From NCBI RefSeq assembly GCF_025717005.1, contig NZ_JAOVZU010000003.1, positions 372,844 through 436,843 of the forward strand: 64,000 bases of DNA. The letters run 5' to 3'. Positions 45,907 to 57,048 of this stretch are shown here, piece by piece. The notes under the pieces were generated by a model. The model had not been told where the DNA came from and searched no databases. It was given only the letters and a program-made list of their open reading frames with translations. Each line of letters begins with the position of its first letter. The stretch's first letter is position 1. Made by a program: the position numbers and the translations under genes. The stretch comes from Actinotalea endophytica. GTDB lineage: Bacteria > Actinomycetota > Actinomycetes > Actinomycetales > Cellulomonadaceae.

Positions 45907-47319
45907 ATGAGCGAGCAGCCGGGCAACGGCGACGCGACGCCCGAGGGCGCCCCGGCCGAGCCTGCCCAGCCCGCCCCGACGGGCTGGGGCCAGCCGCAGG
46001 GCGTCCCGGGGTACGGCGCAGGTCAGCCTGCTCAGCCCCAGGGTGGGCAACCGCAGTACGGCCAACCGCAGTACGGCCAACCGCAGTACGGACAGCCCCA
46101 GTACGGACAGCCCCAGTACGGACAGCCTCAGTACGGCGGACCGCAGTACGGCCAACCCCAGTACGGGCAACCGGCTCCGGGCCAGTGGGGGGGAGCCGGG
46201 TACGGGCAGCCCGGGTACGGACAGCCCCAGCCCGCGCCGCCGGGATATGGGCAGCCGCAGTACGGCCAACCCCAGTACGGACAGCCCCAGTACGGCCAGC
46301 CCCAGTACGGCCAGCCCCAGTACGGCCAGCCCCAGTACGGCCAGCCCCAGCACGGCCAACCGATCGGCTACGAGCCCGCCCCGGTCCAGCCCGGGATCGT
46401 GCCGCTGCGGCCACTCGGCTTCGGCGAGATCTTCGACGGCGCCTTCCGCTCCGTCCGGGACAACCCGCGCGTCATGTTCGGGCTGCCGGCGATCGTGGTC
46501 GCCATCGGCTCGCTGCTCGGCATCGCCCTCGCCTACGCCGTCATGCCGCGGCTGAGCGGCTGGTTCACCGACGTCTTCGGCACGCTCGGGGCCAGCCCCA
46601 CCGAGACGGGGCAGCTGGTCGATGTCTACAGCGCGAGCGTCGGGACCCTGCCGGGTGCGCTGCTCGTCCAGTTCGTCGCGACCACGGTGCTCACCGGCCT
46701 CCTCACGGCATCGGTCAGCCGTTCGGTGATCGGTCAGCGGGTGTCGGTCGGCGAGGTCTGGGCGCAGTACGGCAAGCGCGCGCTCCTGCTGATCCCGTAC
46801 CTGATCGTGGTCGGCATCGTCCAGCTCCTCGGCTGGGCGCTGATCCTGCTGCCCGGCATCGCGCTGCTGGCCGGCGGGACGACCGGTGCGGGAGTCGCGC
46901 TCCTGGTCCTCGGTGCCCTGGCCGGCCTCGCGCTCACCGTCTGGTTCACGATCCGCACCCTGCTCGTGCCGCCTGCCCTGGTGCTCGAAGGCCGCGGCAT
47001 GTGGGCGTCGGTGGTGCGCGGCTGGAAGCTCAGCCGGGGGTCGTTCTGGCGGATCCTCGGGATCTACGTCGTCGCCTCCTTCCTCGTGTACATCGTCCAG
47101 CAGCTGATCGCCACGCCGATCGGCCTGGTGGCCGGCCTCATCCTGGCCACGGGCGCCTCGGAGTTCGTCTACGTCGTGGTCACGATCGCGGCGAACGCGC
47201 TCGGCATGGTCGTCTCGCTGGCGTTCCTCGCCCCCGTCGTGGCGCTGCTCTACATCGACGTCCGGATGCGCCGCGAGGGGCTCGACATCGAGCTCGGGCA
47301 CGCGGCAGAGGTCGGGTGA
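45907..47319 (+). CDS. Membrane protein with QPQYG-repeat N-terminus and GPDPase-type membrane domain
   Basis: 470 residues. Residues 1-155 are cytosolic low-complexity Gln/Pro/Tyr/Gly with two blocks of the pentapeptide QPQYG (eight and seven units). From about 165 ([25 protein letters not shown]) there is a six-helix domain like the glycerophosphodiester phosphodiesterase membrane domain; no phosphodiesterase catalytic part is present. Position ahead of DUF4129-DUF4350-moxR matches mycobacterial Rv3689. The ATG has GAGGGG upstream. The Tyr-rich tail may phase-separate, bind partners or be phosphorylated (inference). Confidence 0.82.
   Translation: MSEQPGNGDATPEGAPAEPAQPAPTGWGQPQGVPGYGAGQPAQPQGGQPQYGQPQYGQPQYGQPQYGQPQYGQPQYGGPQYGQPQYGQPAPGQWGGAGYGQPGYGQPQPAPPGYGQPQYGQPQYGQPQYGQPQYGQPQYGQPQYGQPQHGQPIGYEPAPVQPGIVPLRPLGFGEIFDGAFRSVRDNPRVMFGLPAIVVAIGSLLGIALAYAVMPRLSGWFTDVFGTLGASPTETGQLVDVYSASVGTLPGALLVQFVATTVLTGLLTASVSRSVIGQRVSVGEVWAQYGKRALLLIPYLIVVGIVQLLGWALILLPGIALLAGGTTGAGVALLVLGALAGLALTVWFTIRTLLVPPALVLEGRGMWASVVRGWKLSRGSFWRILGIYVVASFLVYIVQQLIATPIGLVAGLILATGASEFVYVVVTIAANALGMVVSLAFLAPVVALLYIDVRMRREGLDIELGHAAEVG
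46048..46356 (+). repeat. 15-bp coding repeat arrays encoding QPQYG
   Basis: Eight units at 46048-46167 and seven at 46252-46356, typically CAGCCCCAGTACGGA/C. The last unit encodes QPQHG and one encodes GPQYG. The 15-bp period keeps the frame. Near-identical third bases in the second block suggest recent expansion. Confidence 0.95.
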
Positions 47320-47326
47320 CGCGCGC

Positions 47327-47989
47327 GTGACGTTCGCGGTCGCCGCCGCCGTGCTGCTCGACGTGCCGGTGGATCCCGACGCCGACCAGGCTCGCGCCTG
47401 GCTGGAGGCCGAGCTCCTCGACCCGATCTACCACGAGCAGCCCAGCCTCCTGCAGCGCTTCCTCGACTGGCTCCTCGAGCAGCTCGGCCAGGCCCAGCAG
47501 GCCCTCGGTGCCATCGACCAGAGAGCCGCGGCGCTCGTCACGGTCGTGGTCGTCGCCGTCGTGGTCGTCATCGCGCTGCTCGTGGCCGGCCCGATCCGGC
47601 GGGCCCGACGAGCAGCCCGCGTCTCGCACGAGGTGCTCGTCGACGACACCCGCACGGCCGCCCAGCTGCGCGCCGACGCCGAGAAGCACGCAGCCGCGGG
47701 CCGCTGGGCCGACGCGGTCCTCGACCGGTTCCGGGCCATCCTGCGCTCGCTCGAGGAACGTGCCGTGCTCGACCCGCGGCCGGGCAGGACCGCGGACGAG
47801 GCCGCGTCCGTCGCGTCGCAGCGGTTTCCGTCGCTGGCCGACGATCTCACCTCGGCGGGCCGGCTGTTCGACGACGTGTGCTACGGCGACCTCACGCCGG
47901 ACGCCGACGCGGCGGCGTGGATGCGCGACCTCGACCAGGCGGTCACCCGGACCCGCCCCGTGGCACCCGAACCGGCGGCCGTCGGATGA
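47327..47989 (+). CDS. DUF4129-domain membrane protein
   Basis: 220 residues. An amphipathic N-terminus, one strong membrane segment (about 68-90, TVVVVAVVVVIALLVAG), then a cytoplasmic helical DUF4129 domain (about 110-205: DAEKHAAAGRWADAVLDRFRA and SAGRLFDDVCYGD). It belongs to the MoxR/DUF58 cluster; DUF4129 is often fused to transglutaminases but not here. It overlaps the next gene by 4 bp. Confidence 0.88.
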   Translation: MTFAVAAAVLLDVPVDPDADQARAWLEAELLDPIYHEQPSLLQRFLDWLLEQLGQAQQALGAIDQRAAALVTVVVVAVVVVIALLVAGPIRRARRAARVSHEVLVDDTRTAAQLRADAEKHAAAGRWADAVLDRFRAILRSLEERAVLDPRPGRTADEAASVASQRFPSLADDLTSAGRLFDDVCYGDLTPDADAAAWMRDLDQAVTRTRPVAPEPAAVG

Positions 47990-49169
47990 GCCAGACGACC
48001 TCCGAGCCCGTCCGGCTGGGCGGCGAGCCGCCACGCAGCGTCGCCGGACGACGTTGGCGTCGCTGGCGGCTGCCCGTGCTGATCGGAGCGCTGCTGCTGA
48101 CCGCCGCCCTGCTCGCGGCCCTCATCCAGCCGCAGGTGTCGCGCGAGCCGCTCGCGGTGGACAACCCGGGCAGCACCGGTGTCCGCGCGCTCGCACAGGT
48201 GCTCGGCGACCAGGGTGTCGTCGTGCACGAGGTGCAGACCACGGCCGACGCCGTCGCCCTCGCCCAGCCCGGCACGACCCTCGCGATCGTCGGCTCGCTG
48301 CTGCTGACCGACGCCGACCTCGACCAGCTCGCCCGGACCGGAGCCGACCTCGTGGTCATCGACGGCGACTCCTACGCCCTGGACGTCCTCACCGACGGGC
48401 AGGTCGCGGAGACCTGGGCGCCCAGCGCACAGCTTCGCTCGGCCAACTGCGACGACCCGGACGCGACCGCCGCGGAGCTGGTGTCCGACCTGGTGTACTC
48501 GGTCACCCTGACGGGCGGGTCGGGTCAGCTCTGCTTCACCGCCACCAACGACCCGCAGACCGGCGGCTACGCCGTGGTCGAGGCCGGCGGCCGAACCGTC
48601 CGGGTGCTCGCCGACAGCACGATCCTGACGAACGGGTCGGTGACCGAGCAGGGCAACGCGGCGCTCGGTCTGCGGATGCTGGGGCACCACGACCACCTGA
48701 TCTGGTTCCGTCCGTCGCTGCTGGGCACCGGGACCAGCGAGGGGTCCGCCACGGGCTTCGCCAACCTGCCGCCGTGGGCGGGGCCGTTCGCCGCGCTCCT
48801 CGGGCTCGTGGTGCTGGTCGCCGCGGTGTGGCGCGGCCGCGCGCTGGGTCGGGTGGTCAGCGAACCGCTGCCGGTCACCGTTCGCGCTGCCGAGACGACC
48901 CGGGGCCGGGGCCGGCTCTACCGCCGGGCCCGCAGCCGCGGGCACGCTGCCGCGGCCCTGCGGGCCGCCGTGGCTCGACGCACGGCGGTCAGGCTCGGCC
49001 TGCCGGCCTCCGCCGATGCCCCCACCATGATCGAGGCCGTGGCCTCCGCGACGGGTCGTCCGACCCACGACGTCGCCGGCCTGCTGTACGGCCCACCACC
49101 GTCCGACGACGCGGAGCTCCTGGTGCTGACCAGGGCGCTCGACCAGCTCGAGAGCGAGGTTCATCGCAC

Positions 49170-49173
<4 letters not shown>
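47986..49173 (+). CDS. DUF4350-domain membrane protein
   Basis: 395 residues. Membrane segments at about 25-43 and 262-282 flank an extracytoplasmic domain (DNPGSTGVRALAQVLGDQGV opens it) of the DUF4350 type, similar to glutamine-amidotransferase-like folds; the C-terminal cytoplasmic part is basic. Equivalent of mycobacterial Rv3691, next to moxR2. Function unknown, presumably supports the MoxR chaperone complex. Confidence 0.88.
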
Positions 49174-50348
<1,175 letters not shown>

Positions 50349-50350
50349 GC

Positions 50351-51643
50351 ATGGCGGTCTCCTGGCGGGCCGTCGTCCTGGCGGCCCTCGGTGCGATCCC
50401 GGTGCTGCTCGTCCCGCAGTACGCGGTGGTGCTCGGCTGGGCGCTCGTCGTGCTCCTGGTGGTGCTGGTCGACCTGTCGCTGGCCGCCTCACCCCGCGAC
50501 GTCGTCGTGCGCCGCACCGTTCCGGCCTCGGTCCGCCTGACCCAGCCGACGAGCTCGAGCCTGGTGGTGACCAACACGGGCGCCCGACGGCTGCGCGGCG
50601 TCGTCCGGGACGCGTGGCAACCGTCGGCCGGGGCGACGTCGAACCGCCATCGGGTGAGCCTGCCGGCCGGCGAGTCGGCCCGCCTGGTCACCCCCCTGCT
50701 GCCGACCCGACGCGGGGACCGCGCCGCCGACCGGGTCACGGTGCGCTCGTTCGGCCCGATGGGCATGGCCGCCCGCCAGCTGTCCGCCGACGTGCCCGGG
50801 CGGCTGCGCGTCCTGCCCGAGTTCGCCTCCCGCCGGCACCTGCCGAGCCGGCTGGCACGACTGCGTGAGATGGACGGCCGGGCCGCGGTCCAGGTGCGCG
50901 GCCAGGGCACCGAGTTCGACTCGCTGCGCGAGTACGTGATCGGCGACGACGTGCGCTCGATCGACTGGCGCGCCACGGCCCGCCGCTCCGAGGTCGTCGT
51001 GCGGACCTGGCGGCCCGAGCGCGACCGCCGCGTGCTCATCGTGCTCGACACCTCACGCACGGCCGCAGCCCGGATCGGCGAGCTGCCGCGCGTCGACGCG
51101 GCGATCGAGGCCGCCCTCCTGCTCGCCGCACTGGCCTCGCACGCCGGCGACCGCGTCGACCTCATCGCGCACGACCGGCGGGTCCGGGCCCAGGTCGCGC
51201 GCGCGGCCGGGCCTCGGCTGCTGCCCGCACTGGCCGACGCGCTCGCGCCGGTGGACCCGACCCTCGTCGAGATGGACTGGCCGGCGACGATCTCGGCGAT
51301 CGACCAGCGGCTCTCCCAGCGCTCGCTCGTCGTGCTGCTCACCGCGCTCGAGCCGGCCGCCGTGAGCCACGGGCTCCTGCCGGTGGTCGCTCCCCTGGCG
51401 CACGACCACACGGTCGTGCTCGCCTCGGTGGCCGACCCCGAGGTGGCCGAGCTCGCGACGAGCCGCGGGAGCGCTGCCGAGGTCTACGACGCCGCCGCTG
51501 CCGAGCGCACCGAGCTCGAGCGGGCCGCCGTGACCCTCCGGCTGCGCCGCTACGGCGTCGAGGTGGTCGACGCGCTCCCCGACGACCTCGCACCGCGGCT
51601 CGCCGACACCTACCTCGCGCTCAAGGCCGCCGGACGCCTGTGA
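50351..51643 (+). CDS. DUF58-domain protein (MoxR partner)
   Basis: 430 residues. Two membrane helices near the N-terminus (about 7-43), a beta-rich domain, then the DUF58 core with the signature GTEFDSLREYVIGDDVRSID (about 195-215) and a VWA-like fold (VLIVLDTSRT, about 233). Works with the MoxR ATPase. It starts two bases after the moxR stop and ends in a tail-to-tail junction with spoIIM (11-bp gap). Confidence 0.92.
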   Translation: MAVSWRAVVLAALGAIPVLLVPQYAVVLGWALVVLLVVLVDLSLAASPRDVVVRRTVPASVRLTQPTSSSLVVTNTGARRLRGVVRDAWQPSAGATSNRHRVSLPAGESARLVTPLLPTRRGDRAADRVTVRSFGPMGMAARQLSADVPGRLRVLPEFASRRHLPSRLARLREMDGRAAVQVRGQGTEFDSLREYVIGDDVRSIDWRATARRSEVVVRTWRPERDRRVLIVLDTSRTAAARIGELPRVDAAIEAALLLAALASHAGDRVDLIAHDRRVRAQVARAAGPRLLPALADALAPVDPTLVEMDWPATISAIDQRLSQRSLVVLLTALEPAAVSHGLLPVVAPLAHDHTVVLASVADPEVAELATSRGSAAEVYDAAAAERTELERAAVTLRLRRYGVEVVDALPDDLAPRLADTYLALKAAGRL

Positions 51644-51654
51644 CGCCTCGAGCG

Positions 51655-52653
51655 TCAGGCGGCGAGCGGCACGAGGTCGGCGCCCTCGCCGCGGCGCAGG
51701 TCGCCGGTGGCACCCGCCCGCACGGCCGCGCGCCCCACGATCCACACGTACGCCCAGAAGAGGCCGAACGCGACGACCCCGACGACGATCTTCAGCCACC
51801 ACGGCAGCACCGTGGACGGCGTCACGAAGCCCTCGATCAGCCCCGAGACACCCAGCACGGCGACGAGCCCGATCGCGACCGTGAACAGCGCTCGGCCCTC
51901 CTCGGCGAGGGCGCGCGACCGCGGCCGGCCCCCGGGGTCGACCATCGTCCAGAAGAGCTTCAGTCCCGTACCCCCGGCGACGAACACCGCGGTGAGCTCC
52001 AGCAACCCGTGCGGCAGGATCAGCTGGAAGAAGACCGGCAGGCCGTCGTGCAGCGCGAGGATGCCGCCCGCGACACCGACGTTGACGGCGTTGTTGAACA
52101 GCACGTACAGCGGCCACAGACCCGTGATGCCGAAGGCAACGCAGGTGGCCGCGATCCAGGCGTTGTTGGTCCACACCATGGCCGCGAAGCTCGCGCCGTC
52201 GTACTCCACGTAGTAGTTCTGGAACGCCTGCTCGGCGTAGCTGCGCAGCGCACCCGGCGGGCCGGCTGCAGCCTGTGCCTCGGGCGAGCTGACGAACCAC
52301 GCACCCGCGACGACCGCGATCGCCACCGAGGCGACGGTGACCGCGATGCTCCACCACCGCACCCGGTAGAGCGCGGCCGGCAGGGTCTCGACGAAGAACC
52401 GGCCGACGTCACGCCACGACGGGTCGTGCGACCCGGCGATCGCCGCCCGGGCCCGCCCGAGCAGCTCGGACAGGCGCGAGATCACCGCGGGGTCGGGAGC
52501 GGCCGAGCGCACCATCGACAGGTGCGTCGCCACCTCCTGGTAGAGCCGGACCAGCTCGTCGGCCTCCGCGCCGGTGCGCCGCTTGCGCCGAACGAGCTCG
52601 TCGAGGCGTCGCCAGCTGGCTGCGTGCACGGCGGAGAACGCGTCGAGGTCCAC
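51655..52653 (-). CDS. SpoIIM-like (stage II sporulation protein M family) membrane protein
   Basis: 332 residues. A cytoplasmic helical N-terminus (1-105) and about five to six membrane segments with NYYVEYDGASFAAMVWTNNA between the first two. Family members are widespread in non-sporulating actinobacteria (mycobacterial Rv3694c) beside moxR2; their role is not the Bacillus engulfment function. The GTG at 52653 leaves a 51-bp divergent gap to the RDD gene. Confidence 0.9.
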   Translation of the reverse strand: MDLDAFSAVHAASWRRLDELVRRKRRTGAEADELVRLYQEVATHLSMVRSAAPDPAVISRLSELLGRARAAIAGSHDPSWRDVGRFFVETLPAALYRVRWWSIAVTVASVAIAVVAGAWFVSSPEAQAAAGPPGALRSYAEQAFQNYYVEYDGASFAAMVWTNNAWIAATCVAFGITGLWPLYVLFNNAVNVGVAGGILALHDGLPVFFQLILPHGLLELTAVFVAGGTGLKLFWTMVDPGGRPRSRALAEEGRALFTVAIGLVAVLGVSGLIEGFVTPSTVLPWWLKIVVGVVAFGLFWAYVWIVGRAAVRAGATGDLRRGEGADLVPLAA

Positions 52654-52704
52654 GGCGGGTAGCCTGCCACAGCGAGGCGACCCAACCGCGACGTCAGGAG
52701 GAGC

Positions 52705-53520
52705 ATGTCGGACGAGATCCTCATCGGCGAGGGTGTCGCGCTCGACGCCAGACCTGCGTCGTTCGCGTCCAGGATCCTCGCCGCGCTGATCGACGCCACC
52801 GTGACCCTCACGGTCGGGTTCGTGGTCGTGATCGTCGGGTTCGCCGCGGGCGGTGGCATGAACCAGGCGGCAGCGACCGCCTGGTCGCTCGTCCTCGTCG
52901 TCATGCTCCTGGTCGGCGCGCCGACCGCGGTCGAGACGCTCAGCCGCGGCAGGTCGCTCGGCAAGCTCGCGGTCGGGCTGCGGATCGTTCGCGACGACGG
53001 CGGGCCGATCCGCTTCCGGCACGCGCTCATCCGCGCCCTGGTCGGTGTCTTCGAGCTCTGGATCACGATGGGCTCGGTCGCGCTCATCACGTCGCTGGTG
53101 AACCGCAAGGGCAAGCGGGTCGGCGATCTGCTCGCCGGCACCTACGCCGTGCGCATCCGCGGCGGGCAGCGGGCGCTCCCACCGGTCGTGATGCCGCCCG
53201 AGCTCGCACGGTGGGCGCACGCGGCCGACATCCGACGGCTGCCCGACGGTCTGGCACTCAGCGCCCGGCAGTTCCTCGGCCGGACCACGAAGCTCAACCC
53301 GGCCTCCCGCCGGACGCTGGGCACCGAGCTCGCCGCCCGCGTCGAGGAGTACGTCGCCCCCGGGCCACCGCTCGGCACGCACCCCGAGCGGTTCATCGCA
53401 GCCGTGCTCGCCGAGCGCCGGGACCGGGAGTTCGCCCACGCGTCCCGGGTCGCGGCGCGCACCGCCGCGGAGGAGCAGCAGGTCGCCCGCCTCCCGCACG
53501 GGGTGCCCGACCCGTACTGA
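52705..53520 (+). CDS. RDD-family membrane protein
   Basis: 271 residues. The RDD domain (about 15-150) shows three membrane helices with ASFASRILAALIDATV (R and D of the family name) and GRSLGKLAVGLRIVRDDGG; the cytoplasmic C-terminus (about 160-271) is basic and helical. Equivalent of mycobacterial Rv3695. The ATG has AGGAGG a few bases upstream. Confidence 0.92.
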   Translation: MSDEILIGEGVALDARPASFASRILAALIDATVTLTVGFVVVIVGFAAGGGMNQAAATAWSLVLVVMLLVGAPTAVETLSRGRSLGKLAVGLRIVRDDGGPIRFRHALIRALVGVFELWITMGSVALITSLVNRKGKRVGDLLAGTYAVRIRGGQRALPPVVMPPELARWAHAADIRRLPDGLALSARQFLGRTTKLNPASRRTLGTELAARVEEYVAPGPPLGTHPERFIAAVLAERRDREFAHASRVAARTAAEEQQVARLPHGVPDPY

Positions 53521-53562
53521 GCGGCTCGGCGGAGCGCAGGCCGTGGGCGCCCCGCGGGGCCG

Positions 53563-54396
53563 TCAACGTCCCGTCACCGAGAAGTGCTGGTAGTCGAGCA
53601 CGCCGCCGGTCCACTCCCCACCCCAGAGCCACCCGGCCGCGGCGAACGCCTCGACCACCGGGTCCCCGGCGTGCAGCACCATCGGCTCGTCGGGACGGTC
53701 GACGAACGCCGAGCCCGCGTCCGGCGCGACGTGCCGACCACGCACGTACGGGTTCTCGACCGGGTTGAGGTCCAGCGCCCGCCCGTAGGCGTGCTCGGAC
53801 CACGCGGTGCCACCCGTGATCGGCCGGCAGTTGAACGCCGAGGTGTTGTCGGCGGCCATCGAGGCGTCGTCCGAGCCGCCGAAGTCGTCCACCAGCCGCA
53901 TGGACGCGATCGGGTACCCGATCCGCCACAGCTCGAGGAAGACCCCGGCGATCGCCTCCGCCTGGTCGGCGTGCACCACGAGCTCGCCGACCCGCGTCCG
54001 CCCGTCCGGGTCCAGGTACGGCACCCGGACGTAGCGCAGGTCCGCCAGCGGCACCGGGCACCCCGGTCGCCACGACGACGACATCCGGGCGGCCAGGGCC
54101 GGGCCGATCTCGATGATCGAGGCACCTGTCGCACCGGCGCCGCGCGGCCGGGTCGGCGGCACGTCGCCTGCCCACTCGGTGCCGCTCGCGGGCGGCACGG
54201 CCGGCGACGTCGCCTGCGCGCTCGCTCGCGGGCTCGCCGCCGCGGAGGCCGAGCCGGTGACGGCGGTGCTCTGCGACACGCCGGTCGAGCCCGCCGGGCT
54301 CGCCGGAGCGGATGAGTCGACGGACGCAGTGCCCGGCCAGGTGCATCCCGCGAGCGCGAGCGTCACCACCACCGCGACCCACCGCACCGGCGACAT
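53563..54396 (-). CDS. M15-family peptidase lipoprotein
   Basis: 277 residues. Signal peptide with lipobox LALAGC (Cys18), a Ser/Ala-rich linker (19-95) and an M15-type zinc peptidase domain of the CwlK/peptidase_M15_4 class: SEHAYGRALDLNP (metal site) and DYQHFS (C-terminal His). Likely a peptidoglycan L,D- or D,D-peptidase anchored outside the membrane. Its ATG touches the stop of the CDF gene (TGATG). Confidence 0.88.
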   Translation of the reverse strand: MSPVRWVAVVVTLALAGCTWPGTASVDSSAPASPAGSTGVSQSTAVTGSASAAASPRASAQATSPAVPPASGTEWAGDVPPTRPRGAGATGASIIEIGPALAARMSSSWRPGCPVPLADLRYVRVPYLDPDGRTRVGELVVHADQAEAIAGVFLELWRIGYPIASMRLVDDFGGSDDASMAADNTSAFNCRPITGGTAWSEHAYGRALDLNPVENPYVRGRHVAPDAGSAFVDRPDEPMVLHAGDPVVEAFAAAGWLWGGEWTGGVLDYQHFSVTGR

Positions 54397-55316
54397 CAGG
54401 GAGTCCGGCGTCGCAGGTCCGGTTCGAGGTAGATGAGCCTGGACAGCGGCACCGCGGCCCGGACACGCGCCTCCGCGGCATCGATCGCGTCGGCCACCTC
54501 GGCTGCGGTGGAGGCCGCCGGCACCGCGATCTTGGCCGCGACGAGCAGCTCCTCGGGACCGAGGTGCATCGTGCGCAGGTGGATCACGGAGTCCACGCCA
54601 TCACCGACCAGGGCGGTGCGGATCGCGGTGATGTGCTCGGGCGTCGCGGCCTCGCCGAGCAGCAGCGACTGGGTCTCCCGGGCGAGGACCACCGCGATCA
54701 CCACGAGGAGCAGACCGATCGCCGCGGACCCCACGGCGTCCCACCGCCCGTCGCCGGTCACCAGGGTCATCGAGACACCGACGAGCGCGAAGAGCAGACC
54801 GACGATCGCCCCGCTGTCCTCCAGGAGCACGACCGGCAGCTCCGGCGAGCGCGACGTCCGGATGAACCGCCACCAGCCCTGAGAACCCCGGTGCGGCGTC
54901 GCCTCACGCATCGCGGTGCGCAGCGACAGACCCTCCATGACGATCGCCGCGCCGAGCACCGCGAGCGGCACCCACCACCACGGGCCCTCGATCGGGTGCG
55001 GGTCGTGGAACTTCTCCCAGGCCTCGAACAGCGCGAAGAGCCCGCCGAGCGTGAAGAGCACGATCGCGACGAGGAACGCGTAGTAGTACCGGACCTGGCC
55101 GTACCCGAACGGGTGCTCGGTGTCGGCCCGGCGCGACGCGCGCCGGCCGCCGACGATGAGCAGGACCTGGTTCCCCGAGTCGGCGACCGAGTGCACCGAC
55201 TCGGCCAGCATCGCCGAGGACCCCGTGAGCAGGAACGCGACGAACTTCGTCACGGCGATCCCGAGGTTCGCGGCGAGCGCCGCGAGGATCGCGCGGGTGC
55301 CGCCCGAGGTCGACAC
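54396..55316 (-). CDS. Cation diffusion facilitator (CDF) metal transporter
   Basis: 306 residues. Six-helix CDF membrane domain with the metal site AESVHSVADSGNQ (His42, Asp46) in helix 2 and LLEDSGAIVG in helix 5, followed by a cytoplasmic C-terminal domain (about 215-300). The His/Asp pattern suggests Zn2+, Mn2+ or Fe2+ efflux by proton antiport; the metal is not certain. It abuts the Trm112-like stop/start and joins the manB operon. Confidence 0.93.
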   Translation of the reverse strand: MSTSGGTRAILAALAANLGIAVTKFVAFLLTGSSAMLAESVHSVADSGNQVLLIVGGRRASRRADTEHPFGYGQVRYYYAFLVAIVLFTLGGLFALFEAWEKFHDPHPIEGPWWWVPLAVLGAAIVMEGLSLRTAMREATPHRGSQGWWRFIRTSRSPELPVVLLEDSGAIVGLLFALVGVSMTLVTGDGRWDAVGSAAIGLLLVVIAVVLARETQSLLLGEAATPEHITAIRTALVGDGVDSVIHLRTMHLGPEELLVAAKIAVPAASTAAEVADAIDAAEARVRAAVPLSRLIYLEPDLRRRTP

Positions 55317-55496
55317 TCAGACCTCGCCCGTGGGCCCGGGCTCCGCCTCGTCGACCAGCAGCACCGGCACCCCGTCCCGCACGGGGTAGACCCGCGCGCA
55401 GCCGGTGCACGCGAGCGACCCGTCGGCGTCGGCCAGGGTGGCGTGGCAGGCCGGGCAGCGCAGCAGCTCTCGGGCCCAGCCGGGCAGCTCGGTCAT
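55317..55496 (-). CDS. Trm112-family small zinc protein
   Basis: 59 residues with four cysteines (CPAC at 14-17, CTGC at 30-33) and ARVYPVRDGVPVLLVDEA. Trm112/UPF0434 proteins are zinc-binding partners that stabilise methyltransferases in archaea and eukaryotes and are common small genes in bacteria. ATGA overlap with manB. Confidence 0.9.
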   Translation of the reverse strand: MTELPGWARELLRCPACHATLADADGSLACTGCARVYPVRDGVPVLLVDEAEPGPTGEV

Positions 55497-56974
55497 GCCG
55501 GGCCGGCCTCCGCCCGCACGAGCCCGAGGACGTCGTCCCGAACCTTGACCATGACGTCCTCGTCCTCGGCCTCGACGTTGAGCCGCAGCAGCGGCTCGGT
55601 GTTCGACGCCCGGAGATTGAACCACCAGCGGGGGGTGGTGTCCCAGTGGCTGATCGTGATGCCGTCGAGCTCGTCGACGTCGACCGGCCCGGCTCCCTGC
55701 TCGGTGACGTACGCGTCGATCACGCGAGCGCGCGCTGCCGGCACGTCGGCGACCCGGGAGTTGATCTCCCCGCTCGCCACGTACGGCTCGTAGGCCTCCG
55801 CGAGCGCGGACAGGGCGACCGGGTCTCCGGCCGCGTCCCGCGCCGAGCCCAGTGCCGCGAGCACATGCATCGCCGCGAGCATGCCGGTGTCGGCGAAGAA
55901 GAAGTCCCGGAAGTAGTAGTGGGCGCTGTGCTCGCCGCCGAACACCGCGGTGTGCTCGGCCATCTCGGCCTTGATGAACGAGTGGCCGACCCGGGTGCGC
56001 ACCGTCGTGGCGCCCGCCGACGTCAGCAGGTCAGGGACCGCACGTGAGGTGATCAGGTTGTGGATCACGACCGGGGTCCGGCCCTCGGAACGCTCGCGGG
56101 CGACCTCACGCAGGCCCACGAGCGCCGTGATCGCGGAGGGGCTGACCGCACGGCCGGTCTCGTCCACCACGAAGCAGCGGTCCGCGTCGCCGTCGAACGC
56201 GAGGCCGAGGTCCGCACCGTGCTCGACGACCGCGGCCTGCAGGTCCCGCAGGTTCTCCGGCTCGAGCGGGTTGGCCTCGTGGTTCGGGAACGAGCCGTCC
56301 AGCTCGAAGTAGAGCGGCACGACGTCGAGCGGCAGCTCGGGCTGCCCGCCCTCCGTCCCGAGCACGGCCGGGACGGTCAGGCCGGCCATGCCGTTGCCGG
56401 CGTCCACGACGACCTTGAGCGGACGGATCGCGCTCAGGTCCACCAGCGAGCGCAGGAAGCGGGCGTAGTCCGCGAGCATCTCGCGGTCGGAGACCACCCC
56501 AGGGTCCTCGACCGGGGTCGGCAGGCCCTCCGCGAGGTAGCGCTCGGCCAGCGAGCGGACCTCGGCGAGGCCGGTGGCCTCACCGACCGGCCGGGCACCG
56601 GCCCGGCACATCTTGATGCCGTTGTACTTGGCCGGGTTGTGGCTCGCGGTGAACATCGCGCCGGGGACGTCGAGCACGCCGGAGGCGTGGTAGAGCCCGT
56701 CCGTGGAGCACTGCCCGATCCGGACGACGTTCACGCCGCGGTTCGTGACGCCCCGGGCGAACGCGTCCACCAGGCTCGGACCCGACTCACGCATGTCCCG
56801 GCCGAGCACCACGCTGCGCCGCGCGGACAGCGGCCCGTTCGGCGCCCCGGGAAGCACGACGACCTCGGCGAACGCCGCACCGAGCGCCTCGGCCGTGGCC
56901 GGGCCCCAGTCGTCCGGGACCACCCCACGCACGTCGTAGGCCTTGACCAGGGAGCTCAGATCGATGTCGCGCAC
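55493..56974 (-). CDS. manB: Phosphomannomutase/phosphoglucomutase ManB
   Basis: 493 residues. Interconverts mannose-6-P and mannose-1-P (or glucose analogues), giving GDP-mannose for polymannosyl lipids and glycoproteins. Active-site phosphoserine loop MFTASHNPAKYNG (about 140), metal loop DGDADRCF (about 265), sugar-binding GGEHSAHYYF (about 355) and phosphate-binding RASNTEPLLRLN (about 465). The GTG at 56974 has TACGCT-N6 upstream and no Shine-Dalgarno. The position near DUF3499 and whiB matches mycobacterial Rv3257c. Confidence 0.95.
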   Translation of the reverse strand: MRDIDLSSLVKAYDVRGVVPDDWGPATAEALGAAFAEVVVLPGAPNGPLSARRSVVLGRDMRESGPSLVDAFARGVTNRGVNVVRIGQCSTDGLYHASGVLDVPGAMFTASHNPAKYNGIKMCRAGARPVGEATGLAEVRSLAERYLAEGLPTPVEDPGVVSDREMLADYARFLRSLVDLSAIRPLKVVVDAGNGMAGLTVPAVLGTEGGQPELPLDVVPLYFELDGSFPNHEANPLEPENLRDLQAAVVEHGADLGLAFDGDADRCFVVDETGRAVSPSAITALVGLREVARERSEGRTPVVIHNLITSRAVPDLLTSAGATTVRTRVGHSFIKAEMAEHTAVFGGEHSAHYYFRDFFFADTGMLAAMHVLAALGSARDAAGDPVALSALAEAYEPYVASGEINSRVADVPAARARVIDAYVTEQGAGPVDVDELDGITISHWDTTPRWWFNLRASNTEPLLRLNVEAEDEDVMVKVRDDVLGLVRAEAGPA

Positions 56975-56980
56975 CGGGGC

Positions 56981-56986
56981 AGCGTA
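56981..56986 (-). promoter_or_regulatory. -10 hexamer TACGCT of manB
   Basis: TACGCT on the minus strand, six bases, GTG at 56974. Confidence 0.6.
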
Positions 56987-57048
56987 GCCAGTTGCGGGGC
57001 GGTTGCGCCCCGTTCGTCCGTCGTGCGGCGGGTCACACCGAGCGTGGC

